The notes beneath the pieces are model-generated. The model worked only from the letters and a program-made list of their open reading frames with translations, was not told where the DNA came from and searched no databases. This document shows positions 25,431 through 34,595 of a DNA stretch of 64,000 bases, piece after piece. This DNA comes from BP-191 sp035940575 (GTDB lineage: Bacteria; Actinomycetota; Actinomycetes; BP-191). Position numbers and translations under genes: made by a program. The stretch lies in contig DASZER010000004.1 of the NCBI GenBank assembly GCA_035940575.1, positions 15,610-79,609 on the forward strand, read 5' to 3'. Numbering within the stretch: position 1 is the stretch's first letter; each line of letters begins with the position of its first letter.

Positions 25431-26365
25431 CGCTCGCCCTCGGGGAGGTCGGGCGCCATGATCTCCACGATGCGCTCGAGGTCGTCGATCGACCCGAACT
25501 CCACCACGATCCGGCCCTTGCGCCTGCCGAGGTCGACCCGCACGCGCGTCTCGAAGTAGTCCGCGAGCCGCGCCTCCAGCTCGGCGGCCCCCGGAGCCTT
25601 CGCGCCCGGCCTGCGCGGCACCCGCGCCCTCGGCACCTCGCCGGTCTCGCCCAGGTGCACGGCCTCCTCGACCGCGCGCACGCTCATCCCCTCGGCGACG
25701 ATCCGGCCGGCGAGGCGTTCCTGCGCGTCCGCGCCGTCCAGGGAGAGCAGCGCCCGCGCGTGGCCCGCGCTGAGCACGCCCGCCGCGACGCGCTTCTGCA
25801 CGGCCGGCGGGAGGTTGAGGAGGCGGATCGTGTTCGTGACCTGGCTGCGCGAGCGCCCGATGCGCTCGGCGAGCTGCTCGTGCGTCGCCCCGAACTCCTC
25901 CAGGAGCTGCTGGTACGCCGCCGCCTCCTCCAGCGGGTTGAGCTGCTGGCGGTGCAGGTTCTCCAGGAGCGCGTCGCGCAGCATCGCGTCGTCGGGCGTG
26001 TCCCGCACGATCGCCGGGATCGCGCTCAGGCCCGCCTCGCGGGACGCGCGCCAGCGGCGCTCGCCCATGATGAGCTCGTACGCGCCCTCGCCCGTCTCGC
26101 GCACGACGACCGGCTGGAGCAGCCCGACCTCGCGGATCGACGTCACGAGCTCGGCGAGCGCCTCCTCGTCGAAGTGCTCGCGCGGCTGGCGCGGGTTCGG
26201 CACGATCGCGTCGATCGGCACCTCGCGGTACGTCGCGCCGGCGACGCCCTCGGGTGCCTCCACCCCCGCGTCGGTCGGCGGGTCGCCCTCGGCGGGGCGC
26301 GCGGGGCCCGTCGGGATCAACGCGCCGAGCCCGCGGCCCAGGCCGCCCTTGCGCTGCTGGTTCAC
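25427..26365 (-). CDS. parB: Chromosome-partitioning protein ParB
   Basis: The 312-residue CTPase/DNA-binding protein spreads from parS sites and loads SMC. It has the N-terminal ParA-contact stretch QQRKGGLGRGLGALIP. The ParB/Srx domain contains PNPRQPREHFDEEALAEL, the GERRWRAS box and ENLHRQQLNPLEEAAAYQQL. The helix-turn-helix is EQLAERIGRSRSQVTNTIRLLNLP, and a C-terminal dimerisation region follows. GTG 26365 overlaps the parA stop by 4 bases, so the pair is one translational unit. Confidence 0.96.
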   Translation of the reverse strand: MNQQRKGGLGRGLGALIPTGPARPAEGDPPTDAGVEAPEGVAGATYREVPIDAIVPNPRQPREHFDEEALAELVTSIREVGLLQPVVVRETGEGAYELIMGERRWRASREAGLSAIPAIVRDTPDDAMLRDALLENLHRQQLNPLEEAAAYQQLLEEFGATHEQLAERIGRSRSQVTNTIRLLNLPPAVQKRVAAGVLSAGHARALLSLDGADAQERLAGRIVAEGMSVRAVEEAVHLGETGEVPRARVPRRPGAKAPGAAELEARLADYFETRVRVDLGRRKGRIVVEFGSIDDLERIVEIMAPDLPEGER

Positions 26366-27492
26366 GAGCCCTCCATCCGCGCGCCGCGTTCCGCGATCTC
26401 GCGCGCCGCCTCCAGGTACGCCTGCGCGCCGCGCGAGGCCGGATCGTACGTCAGGACCGTCTGCGCGTAGCCCGGCGCCTCCGAGATGCGCACGCTGCGC
26501 GGGATCATCGTGTCGAGCACGGTGTCCCCGAAGTGGCTGCGCACCTCGGCCACCACCTGCTCGGCGAGCTTCGTGCGCGAGTCGTACATCGTGAGCAGGA
26601 TCGTGCTCACGGCCAGCGTCTCGTTGAGGTGGCTGCGGACCAGCTCGACATTGTGCAGGAGCTGGCCCAGGCCCTCCAGCGCGTAGAACTCGCACTGGAT
26701 CGGGATCACGATCTCCTGCGCCGCCACGAGCGCGTTGACGGTCAGCAGGCCGAGCGACGGCGGGCAGTCGATGAAGACGTAGTCGTACGGCCTGTCGTAC
26801 GCCGCCACCGCCCGCTTGAGCCGTGTCTCGCGCGCCACGGCCGGGACCAGCTCGATCTCCGCGCCCGCCAGGTCCACGGTCGCGGGGGCGGCGACGAGGT
26901 TCTCGACGCTCGACTGCTGCACGACGCTCGTGAGCGGCTGCCCGCCGACGAGCACGTCGTACATGCTCGGCACGCCCGGCTGGTGGTCGATGCCGAGCGC
27001 CGTGGACGCATTGCCCTGTGGGTCCAGGTCCAGCACGAGCACGTTGAGGCCGCGCAACGCGAGCCCAGCGGCGACGTTGACGGTCGTCGTGGTCTTGCCG
27101 ACGCCGCCCTTCTGGTTCGCGACCGTGAGGATGCGGGGGTGGGTCGGCTTCGGGAACGCGCCGCTCCGGGTCGTGCGCACCGCCGCGGCCGCTGCCCGGG
27201 CGATCGGCGTGTCGTCGCCGAGGAACGCCGCCAGATCCGGCTCCGTTTCACGTGAAACCTCGGGCTCGGGCGGCGGCCGAGGCGCTGTTTCACGTGAAAC
27301 ACGCGCCATGGCGTCCCGTACCAGAGACTCGCGCTCCTCGGCCGTGGGGGGCGCGGGCTCCGGCTCAGGCTCGGGCTCCGGGACCGCCACGGAGACGGAC
27401 GGCGTCGGCCACCCCAGGTCGGACGGCGCGCCCCTCCCCTCGGGCGTCCGCGCACCGCCGGTGGGCCAGCCCAGTCCCGCTACGACACTCAC
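26362..27492 (-). CDS. parA: Chromosome-partitioning ATPase ParA
   Basis: The 376-residue ATPase carries the deviant Walker A NQKGGVGKTTTTVN (residues 126-139) and VLVLDLDPQGNAS. Walker B-like YDYVFIDCPPSLGLLT and the MYDSRTKLAEQV region follow. Compared with about 260-residue ParA proteins it has an extra N-terminal extension of about 115 residues, low-complexity (alternating Glu-Pro, then VSRET twice). The two VSRET repeats are encoded by the parS sites themselves. GTG 27492 overlaps the rsmG stop by 4 bases. Confidence 0.95.
   Translation of the reverse strand: MSVVAGLGWPTGGARTPEGRGAPSDLGWPTPSVSVAVPEPEPEPEPAPPTAEERESLVRDAMARVSRETAPRPPPEPEVSRETEPDLAAFLGDDTPIARAAAAAVRTTRSGAFPKPTHPRILTVANQKGGVGKTTTTVNVAAGLALRGLNVLVLDLDPQGNASTALGIDHQPGVPSMYDVLVGGQPLTSVVQQSSVENLVAAPATVDLAGAEIELVPAVARETRLKRAVAAYDRPYDYVFIDCPPSLGLLTVNALVAAQEIVIPIQCEFYALEGLGQLLHNVELVRSHLNETLAVSTILLTMYDSRTKLAEQVVAEVRSHFGDTVLDTMIPRSVRISEAPGYAQTVLTYDPASRGAQAYLEAAREIAERGARMEGS
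27245..27258 (+). promoter_or_regulatory. parS centromere site 1
   Basis: The 14-base palindrome GTTTCACGTGAAAC is identical to the core of the canonical ParB recognition site. It lies within the parA coding sequence, about 3.7 kb from the dnaA start, and encodes Val-Ser-Arg-Glu-Thr in ParA. Confidence 0.95.
27287..27300 (+). promoter_or_regulatory. parS centromere site 2
   Basis: A second identical GTTTCACGTGAAAC palindrome lies 42 bases from site 1, again inside parA and again in the frame that gives Val-Ser-Arg-Glu-Thr. Two sites in exact register should nucleate ParB cooperatively. Confidence 0.95.
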
Positions 27493-28079
27493 CGGGCCTC
27501 CTTCCGGCGCCGTACCACCACGACGGCCGTCTCCCCGACGCGCTCGATCCGCGCTCGTAACGCCGGCGCCGCCGCTACCTCGTCCTCCGCGCGCTCGCCC
27601 TTGAGTGCCAGCAGGCGCCCGGTGGGCTTCAGCAGCGGCAGGCACCATCCCGCGAGCCGGTCGAGCGGCGCGACCGCCCTGGCGACGGCGACGTCGTAGC
27701 GGTCGGGGAGCCGTACGACCTCCTCTGCCCGCCCGCGCACGACCGACACCCGCGGCGCGAGCCCGAGGTCGTCCACGACCTCCGTGAGGAACGCCGCGCG
27801 CCGGGCCAGCGGCTCGAGCAGCACGAACGTGCACTCCGGACACGCGAGCGCGAGCGGGATGCCCGGCAGCCCGGCGCCGCTGCCCACGTCGACCACGGAC
27901 TCGCCGGGGGAGAGCAACGGCGCGACGGCCACGGAGTTCAGGATGTGCCTGTCCCACAGGCGCGGGACCTCGCGCGGGCCGAGCAGCCCGCGTTCGATGC
28001 CCGCGCCGGCCAGCCACGCCTCGTAGCGCTCGGCCAGGGGCAGGGTGTCGCCGAACAGCGACGCCCCCGGACGCGTCAC
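27489..28079 (-). CDS. rsmG: 16S rRNA (guanine-527-N7)-methyltransferase RsmG
   Basis: The 196-residue enzyme methylates G527 in the small-subunit rRNA; its loss gives low-level streptomycin resistance. It has the family start FGDTLPLAERYEAWLAGAGIERGLLGPREVPRLWDRHILNS, SAM motif I VVDVGSGAGLPGIPLAL and VARAVAPLDRLAGWCLPLL. GTG 28079 is used; GTG 28106 lies inside jag. The gene overlaps parA and follows jag in an operon reading towards parB. Confidence 0.94.
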   Translation of the reverse strand: MTRPGASLFGDTLPLAERYEAWLAGAGIERGLLGPREVPRLWDRHILNSVAVAPLLSPGESVVDVGSGAGLPGIPLALACPECTFVLLEPLARRAAFLTEVVDDLGLAPRVSVVRGRAEEVVRLPDRYDVAVARAVAPLDRLAGWCLPLLKPTGRLLALKGERAEDEVAAAPALRARIERVGETAVVVVRRRKEAR

Positions 28080-28083
28080 CGCC

Positions 28084-28680
28084 TCACGCGGGGCGGACGA
28101 CCACACGGCGCTGGGGCTCCTCGCCCTCGGACTCGCTCATCACGCCGTCGAGGCCGGCGATCGTGTCGTGCACGACCTTGCGCTCGAACGGCGTCATCGG
28201 CGCGAGGCGCTCGTCCTGGCCGTTGGCGGCGACGCGCTCGCCCGCCTCGGTCGCCAGCCGCGTGAGCTCGGTCTTGCGCCGCGCGCGGTAGCCGCCGACG
28301 TCGAGCATGAGCCGCGAGCGCTGGCCCGTCTCCTGGAGCACGGCGAGCCGAGTGAGCTCCTGCAGCGCCTCCAGCGTCTGGCCGCGCTGGCCGACGAGGT
28401 CATCGAGCCCGTCGCCGACGATCGCGACGGAGGCGCGCTCGCCCTCGATGTCGAGCTCGAGGTCGCCGTCCATGTCGAGGATGTCGAGCAGCGCCTCGAG
28501 GTAGTCGGCCGCGACCTCGCCCTCGTGCTCCAGCACGCTCAGCTTGTCGTCGGCGCCGGGCTCGCCGGCCTCCCCGGCCTCTCCGGACGCCGCGTCCTCG
28601 GGTGCCTCGGGCGCCTCCGGCGCGGGCTCGGCGGCCTCGGGAGCCTGGTCCTCGGTTCCGGTCTCAGCGTCGTCCACCAC
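28084..28680 (-). CDS. jag: RNA-binding protein Jag/KhpB (KH-R3H)
   Basis: The 198-residue protein has an acidic, disordered N-terminus (about 1-55; Glu/Ala/Pro). A KH domain (about 60-135) follows with VGQRGQTLEALQELTRLAV, and an R3H domain ends it (GYRARRKTELTRLATEAGERV ... RLAPMTPFERKVVHDTI). KhpB/EloR binds RNA and helps control cell elongation, and it is usually encoded beside yidC. It overlaps yidC by 17 bases. Confidence 0.93.
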   Translation of the reverse strand: MVDDAETGTEDQAPEAAEPAPEAPEAPEDAASGEAGEAGEPGADDKLSVLEHEGEVAADYLEALLDILDMDGDLELDIEGERASVAIVGDGLDDLVGQRGQTLEALQELTRLAVLQETGQRSRLMLDVGGYRARRKTELTRLATEAGERVAANGQDERLAPMTPFERKVVHDTIAGLDGVMSESEGEEPQRRVVVRPA

Positions 28681-29689
28681 GGCGCTGCCCCTTTCGCTTG
28701 CTCTTGCTCGGACTGGGCTTGCGGTCGCGCGGCGGCGCCTGCTCAGGCGCGTCCGACGGGGCGGGCGCCTTGGGCAGCCCGCCCTTCGGCGGCTTCGGGG
28801 TGCGGGCGGGGCGGGCCGGCGCGACGGCCGTGGCCGCGGCGCCCTTGCCGGGCTTGGCGGGCTTGGCGGTCGCGGCGGGGCGCGCGTTCGGGTCGACGGG
28901 GCCGAGGCGGCGCATGACGATCGCCTGCTGGCCCATCGAGAACAGGTTCGTGGTCGTCCAGTAGATCAGCACGCCGATCGCCACCTGGAAGCCGAACAGG
29001 CCCAGCATGACCGGCATGACGTAGAGCAGGATCTTCTGCTGCGTCGCCTGCGAGCCGTCGGCGGGGGCGCTGCGGCCCATCATCTGCTTGCTCGTGACGA
29101 ACGTCGTCGCCGCCATCGCGACGATCAGCACGACCGCGACGACCTTCACAGGCCCGGGGGAAGCTCCGAGGAATTCGAGCAGCTTCTTCGGAGAATTGAA
29201 GCCCGCACCGATGGGTGCGCCGAAGATCTTCGACCTCTGGAGGTTCGAGACGGTCTGCGCGTCGAGGCCGAACTTCACCGGCAGGCGGTACGAGCCGTCC
29301 GGGTTGACCTTCGGCGCGAGCTGCGAGAGCACCTGGAACAGCGAGATGAAGACCGGCATCTGGAGCAGCATCGGGAGGCAGCCGGCGAACGGGTTCGCGT
29401 TGTGCTCCTTGTAGAGCTTCATCATCTCGGCGTTGAGCGTCTCGCGGTCGCCCTTGTGCCGCTTCTGCAGCTCCTTGATCTTCGGCTGGAGGAGCTGCAT
29501 GGTGCGCTGCGTCTTGATCTGCTTGAGGAACAGCGGATACATGAGCAGCCGCACGCAGACGGTGAGCAGCACGATCGCGAGCGCCCACGAGATGCCGCTG
29601 CGCTCGCCGAAGATCGCGCCGGTCAGGCCGTGGAGGCCGTTGATGGCCTGCGCGACGAGCCGGAACAACGCGTGGAAGAGCGCTCTCAC
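28664..29689 (-). CDS. yidC: Membrane protein insertase YidC
   Basis: The 341-residue protein inserts and folds membrane proteins with or without SecYEG. The shared YidC/Oxa1 core is present: LTVCVRLLMYPLFLKQIKTQRTMQLLQPKIKELQ (with the conserved Arg in the groove), NPFAGCLPMLLQMPVFISLFQVL, and QKILLYVMPVMLGLFGFQVAIGVLIYWTTTNLFSMGQQ. It ends with a long basic tail (Lys/Arg/Pro, about 60 residues) typical of actinobacterial YidC and useful for ribosome binding. It is a short type without the periplasmic P1 domain. Confidence 0.96.
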   Translation of the reverse strand: MRALFHALFRLVAQAINGLHGLTGAIFGERSGISWALAIVLLTVCVRLLMYPLFLKQIKTQRTMQLLQPKIKELQKRHKGDRETLNAEMMKLYKEHNANPFAGCLPMLLQMPVFISLFQVLSQLAPKVNPDGSYRLPVKFGLDAQTVSNLQRSKIFGAPIGAGFNSPKKLLEFLGASPGPVKVVAVVLIVAMAATTFVTSKQMMGRSAPADGSQATQQKILLYVMPVMLGLFGFQVAIGVLIYWTTTNLFSMGQQAIVMRRLGPVDPNARPAATAKPAKPGKGAAATAVAPARPARTPKPPKGGLPKAPAPSDAPEQAPPRDRKPSPSKSKRKGQRRGGRR

Positions 29690-29937
29690 GGACTACTCAC
29701 TCCTGCTCGACGGGGCGTGCGCCCCAGGGACTCAGGTACGGGGTCGTGGCCGCCGGGGTGGAACGGATGGCAGCGCGCCACCCTACGCACCGCGAGCATC
29801 GCGCCGCGAACGCCGTGGCGCGTCAACGCCTCCTCGGCGTACGCGCTGCACGACGGCGCGAACCGGCAGCGCGGCGGCAGCAGCGGGCTGACGGCGCGGC
29901 GGTAGCCGCGGACGAGGCCGAGCAGCGCGCGGGTCAC
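29686..29937 (-). CDS. yidD: Membrane protein insertion efficiency factor YidD
   Basis: The 83-residue protein has the family core LLGLVRGYRRAVSPLLPPRCRFAPSCSAYAEEALTRHGVRGAMLAVRRVARCHPFHPGGHDPVP, with the three conserved cysteines. YidD is an amphipathic, membrane-associated helper of YidC. It overlaps yidC by 4 bases and rnpA by 4 bases in the standard rpmH-rnpA-yidD-yidC order. Confidence 0.96.
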   Translation of the reverse strand: MTRALLGLVRGYRRAVSPLLPPRCRFAPSCSAYAEEALTRHGVRGAMLAVRRVARCHPFHPGGHDPVPESLGRTPRRAGVSSP

Positions 29938-30278
29938 CGGGCGCCGACCAGCTTGGGCAGCGCCGCGTCGACGAGCCCGGCGAGGTCGGCGTACGTCAGG
30001 TCGGCCGCGCCGGGCTGCGCCCGCACGACGAGCCGCGCCCCGGCGGGGAGGACGGCCAGGCGGGCGCGGACCACCTCGCGGAGCCGCCGGCGGACGGCGT
30101 TGCGGACCACGGCGCCGCCGACGACCTTGCCGACCACGAAGCCGGCGCGGGCGGGGGCGCCGTCACCGGAGGGCGCGGCGTAGTGGAAGACGAGCGGGCC
30201 ACGGGCGGTACGGCGCCCGCGGCGTACGACCTCGGCGAAGTCCTGGCGGCGCCGCAGCCGGGCGGCGGCGGGAAGCAA
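29934..30278 (-). CDS. rnpA: Ribonuclease P protein component
   Basis: The 114-residue basic protein assists the RNase P RNA in removing tRNA 5' leaders. The signature is GGAVVRNAVRRRLREVVRARL, with the RNR motif. It begins 9 bases after the rpmH stop and is co-transcribed with it. Confidence 0.95.
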   Translation of the reverse strand: MLPAAARLRRRQDFAEVVRRGRRTARGPLVFHYAAPSGDGAPARAGFVVGKVVGGAVVRNAVRRRLREVVRARLAVLPAGARLVVRAQPGAADLTYADLAGLVDAALPKLVGAR

Positions 30279-30287
30279 GGCCGGGAG

Positions 30288-30425
30288 CTAGGCGGAGAGC
30301 TCGCGGCGACCCTTGGCCCGGCGAGCGGCGAGGATCGCGCGGCCGGCCCGGGTGCGCATGCGCAGCCGGAAGCCGTGCGTCTTGGCGCGGCGGCGGTTGT
30401 TCGGCTGGAACGTGCGCTTGCTCAC
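30288..30425 (-). CDS. rpmH: Large ribosomal subunit protein bL34
   Basis: The 45-residue protein has the universal bL34 sequence core KRTFQPNNRRRAKTHGFRLRMRTRAGRAIL. It starts at GTG 30425 (SKRTFQP). It is the first gene of the leftward rpmH-rnpA-yidD-yidC-jag-rsmG-parA-parB run. The dnaA gene diverges from it across the origin region. Confidence 0.97.
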   Translation of the reverse strand: MSKRTFQPNNRRRAKTHGFRLRMRTRAGRAILAARRAKGRRELSA

Positions 30426-30915
30426 GGAACGGCTCTCCACAGGGAGGAGGACGGGGGTGCACGCGCCGTAGGCACGCGCACAGATAGCCACCACGATACG
30501 AGCAGCGGCACCAGGGGTCAAACACGTCCCGCGCGACACGCCGTAGATCGACCGTCGCAGGGGCCTGGCCCGGTCAGGCTACGCCGTTTCTCCCGATCGC
30601 ACCGACCTGTGGAGAAGCTCTTGTCCACAGGCTCCGCGCGCTGTTAGTGTCCCCCGTCGCTGGCTTCCCCCGTCAGTCCCGGGACTCCCCGGGCGGCGTT
30701 CCCGGCCCTCCCGTGATCGGACCGTTACCCACGGTCGTCGCGGGGCGCACCGCGAGATGTCCAGGTACGTCCGGGCCTGCCCCGGTACGCGCCGTGGTCC
30801 GACACCCACCCGTGCACAGGATGTGGACGAGGGTGTGGATGAAGGACCGGACTTGTGGCCCTGACCCGGACGTGACAAGCCTGTCTCACCGGGACCGCCG
30901 GAAGTAGGGAACGCT
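30426..30915. other. rpmH-dnaA intergenic origin-proximal region
   Basis: This 490-base non-coding region separates divergent rpmH and dnaA. It contains DnaA-box-like 9-mers: CTCTCCACA (30433-30441), TGTGGAGAA (30608-30616, reverse), TTGTCCACA (30621-30629, perfect actinobacterial box), TTACCCACG (30725-30733), TGTGGACGA (30822-30830, reverse) and TGTGGATGA (30834-30842, reverse). It must also hold both promoters. No coding frame is convincing here. Initiation may use this segment, the dnaA-dnaN gap, or both. Confidence 0.75.
30608..30629. promoter_or_regulatory. Inverted pair of DnaA boxes
   Basis: TGTGGAGAA (30608-30616) and TTGTCCACA (30621-30629) face each other across GCTC. The first is TTCTCCACA read on the minus strand. 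A similar pair in the opposite arrangement occurs at 53698. Confidence 0.75.
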
Positions 30916-32319
30916 GTGCCCGAGGACACGCTCGACCTCGCCGACGTCTGGCAACGTTCGGTCGACTCGCTCGCGAGCGAGAACCTGCCCCCGCAGAACA
31001 AGGCGTGGATCCAGCTCACCCGGCCCCTCGGGCTCGTCGGCGACACCGCCCTGCTCGGCGCGCCGAACGAGTTCACGAAGGAGCTGCTGGACACCCGCTA
31101 CCGCTCGCTCATCGCGAACGCGCTGTCGCAGCAGGTCGGCCGCCCCGTCGGCGTCGCGGTCACGGTGGTCGACGCGCCCGCGGAGGAGGCCCAGGAGGCG
31201 TACGCCGAGCCGGAGCCCGAGCCCGAGCCGCCGGCGCCGGTGAGCCTCGGCGCGGTCCGCGAGTCGAGGACGCCGGCGGAGCCCGCCCGGCTGAACCCCA
31301 AGTACACGTTCGACACGTTCGTCATCGGCGCGTCGAACCGCTTCGCCCACGCGGCCGCCGTCGCCGTCGCCGAGGCGCCGGCGAAGGCGTACAACCCGCT
31401 GTTCATCTACGGCGAGTCGGGCCTCGGCAAGACCCACCTGCTCCACGCCATCGGCCACTACTCGGTGAACCTGTCGACCGCCGGGCGCGTGCGCTACGTG
31501 AGCAGCGAGGAGTTCACGAACGACTTCATCAACTCGATCCGCGACGACAAGGCCGGCGCGTTCCAGCGCCGCTACCGCGACGTGGACGTCCTCCTGGTCG
31601 ACGACATCCAGTTCCTGGAGAACAAGGAGCGGACGCAGGAGGAGTTCTTCCACACGTTCAACACGCTCCACAACGCGAACAAGCAGATCGTGATCTCCTC
31701 GGACCGGCCGCCGAAGCAGCTCGCGACGCTGGAGGACCGGCTGCGCAACAGGTTCGAGTGGGGCCTGATCACCGACGTGCAGCCGCCCGAGCTGGAGACG
31801 CGCATCGCGATCCTCCGCAAGAAGGCGGCCGCCGAGCGGCTGTCGGCGCCGCCCGAGGTGCTCGAGTACATCGCCTCGAAGATCCAGAGCAACATCCGCG
31901 AGCTCGAGGGCGCGCTGATCCGCGTGACGGCGTTCGCCAACCTCAACCGGCAGCTCGTCGACCTCTCGCTCGCCGAGGTCGTCCTCAAGGACCTCATCCC
32001 CGAGCACGGCGGGCCGGAGATCACCGCGGCGACGATCATGGCGGCGACGGCGGCGTACTTCGGCCTGTCGATGGAGGACCTCTGCGGCTCGTCGCGCTCG
32101 CGGGTGCTCGTGACGGCGCGCCAGATCGCGATGTACCTCTGCCGCGAGCTGACGGACCTGTCGCTGCCGAAGATCGGGCAGGCGTTCGGCGGCCGCGACC
32201 ACACGACGGTGATGCACGCGGACCGCAAGATCCGCTCGCTGATGGCGGAGCGGCGCGCGATCTACAACCAGGTCTCCGAGCTCACCAACCGCATCAAGGT
32301 CCGGGCCCGCCAGTCATGA
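30916..32319 (+). CDS. dnaA: Chromosomal replication initiator DnaA
   Basis: The 467-residue AAA+ protein has domain I (about 1-85) and a Glu/Pro-rich domain II (about 90-125). The ATPase domain has Walker A YGESGLGKTHLLHAIG, Walker B VDVLLVDDIQFLEN and sensor regions ISSDRPPKQLATLEDRLRNRFEWGL. Domain IV (about 370-467) contains the DnaA-box signature GRDHTTVMHADRKI. It binds DnaA boxes on both sides of its own gene. It starts at GTG 30916. Confidence 0.97.
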   Translation: MPEDTLDLADVWQRSVDSLASENLPPQNKAWIQLTRPLGLVGDTALLGAPNEFTKELLDTRYRSLIANALSQQVGRPVGVAVTVVDAPAEEAQEAYAEPEPEPEPPAPVSLGAVRESRTPAEPARLNPKYTFDTFVIGASNRFAHAAAVAVAEAPAKAYNPLFIYGESGLGKTHLLHAIGHYSVNLSTAGRVRYVSSEEFTNDFINSIRDDKAGAFQRRYRDVDVLLVDDIQFLENKERTQEEFFHTFNTLHNANKQIVISSDRPPKQLATLEDRLRNRFEWGLITDVQPPELETRIAILRKKAAAERLSAPPEVLEYIASKIQSNIRELEGALIRVTAFANLNRQLVDLSLAEVVLKDLIPEHGGPEITAATIMAATAAYFGLSMEDLCGSSRSRVLVTARQIAMYLCRELTDLSLPKIGQAFGGRDHTTVMHADRKIRSLMAERRAIYNQVSELTNRIKVRARQS

Positions 32320-32568
32320 TCCCGGCCGTGCACAACCTGGGGACAACGATGTGGAACGCGCTGTGGCCCGTCGGGACGGCGGCCGCCGCTGTGTACTCCA
32401 CAGCGTGGATCCACAGGTGCGCGAGGGCGTCGTCAGGCCTCTGACCTGGGGGAACGCGCCTTGTCCCCAGGTTGCGCGCCCCTACCACTACGAGTTTGTC
32501 ACTCCTATGAAGTACACAACGACAGAGAAGGCACCTCCACAGCGAGGGCACCGAGAGGGCGGTACGAC
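32320..32568. other. dnaA-dnaN intergenic region with DnaA boxes (likely core oriC)
   Basis: Two DnaA-box-like 9-mers each have one mismatch to TTGTCCACA: TGGGGACAA (32338-32346, reverse) and TTGTCCCCA (32461-32469). TACTCCACA (32394-32402), GGATCCACA (32407-32415) and TGTGGAACG (32350-32358) are weaker. A relatively AT-rich stretch (32488-32525) lies next to dnaN and is a candidate unwinding element. In mycobacteria and streptomycetes oriC sits between dnaA and dnaN, so this segment is the favoured origin core. Confidence 0.7.
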
Positions 32569-33686
32569 GTGAGGTTCAGGGTCGAACGAGACGAGTTCGC
32601 GGAGGCGGTCGCCTGGACCGCGCGCTCCCTGCCCAACCGCCCGGCCGTGCCCGTGCTGTCGGGCCTGCGGCTGGAGGTCAAGGGCCACGAGCTCTCGCTG
32701 TCCGGCTTCGACTACGAGGTCTCGGCGCAGGCGACGCTCGAGGTGCAGGCCGAGGAGGCCGGCACGGTCGTGGTCCTCGGCCGCCTGCTGTCGGAGATCA
32801 CGCGCTCGCTGCCGGCGGCGCCGGTGCAGCTCGCGACCGACGGCTCGCGCGCGGTGCTGACGTGCGGGACCAGCCGGTTCACGCTGCCGACGATGCCGGT
32901 CGAGGACTACCCGACGCTGCCGGAGATGCCGCCGGCCGCGGGCACGATCGCGAGCGAGCTGTTCGCGGAGGCGGTCGGCCAGGTGTTCGTCGCCGCCGGG
33001 CGCGACGACACGTTGCCGATGCTCACCGGCATCAAGGTCGAGGTCGACGGCGACTCGCTCACCCTCGCCGCGACCGACCGCTACCGCCTCGCCGTCCGCG
33101 AGCTGAAGTGGCGCCCGCAGGGCGACGCCGAGGCGACGACCGCGCTGATCCCCGCCCGCACGCTCGCCGAGGCCGCCAAGACGCTCGCCACGACCGGCGC
33201 CGAGGTCGGCGTCGCGCTCGGCAACGACAACGGCGTCGGCATGGCCGGCTTCTCCGGCGGCACCCGCCGCATGACGACGCGGCTCATCGAGGCCGACTTC
33301 CCCGCGTACCGCTCGCTGATCCCCGCCGAGTTCGGCGCCGTCGCGCAGGTCAACAACACCGCGCTCGTCGAGGCGGTCAAGCGCGTCTCGCTCGTCGCGC
33401 AGCGCAACACGCCGATCCGGCTGACGTTCGCCCCCGACGAGCCGCTCGTCCTCGACGCGGGCACCGGCGACGACGCGCAGGCGTCGGAGTCGCTCGACGT
33501 GTCCTACGACGGCGAGCCGCTGACGATCGCGTACAACCCCGGCTACCTCCTCGACGGCCTCGGCGCGATCGGGAGCGACTCGGCGGTGCTGTCGTTCAAC
33601 GGCGCCATCAAGCCGTCGGTCATCACCGGCAAGGAGACCGAGGGCGAGTACCGGTACCTGCTCATGCCGATCCGCCTCTCCGGCTG

Positions 33687-33687
<1 letters not shown>
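32569..33687 (+). CDS. dnaN: DNA polymerase III beta sliding clamp
   Basis: The 372-residue clamp has three repeated domains that form half of a ring. N-terminal RFRVERDEFAEAVAWTARSLPNRPAVPVLSGLRLE, central FVAAGRDDTLPMLTGIKVEVDGDSLTLAATDRYRLAVRE and the C-terminal end YRYLLMPIRLSG are characteristic. GTG 32569 follows GAGAGG. The stop overlaps gnd by one base (TGATG). Confidence 0.97.

Positions 33688-34594
<907 letters not shown>

Positions 34595-34595
<1 letters not shown>

Noticed and set aside
31200..31240. Glu-Pro repeats in dnaA and parA as possible tandem repeats or CRISPR
   Set aside because: They are short codon-level low-complexity tracts within coding frames with no spacer-repeat structure.
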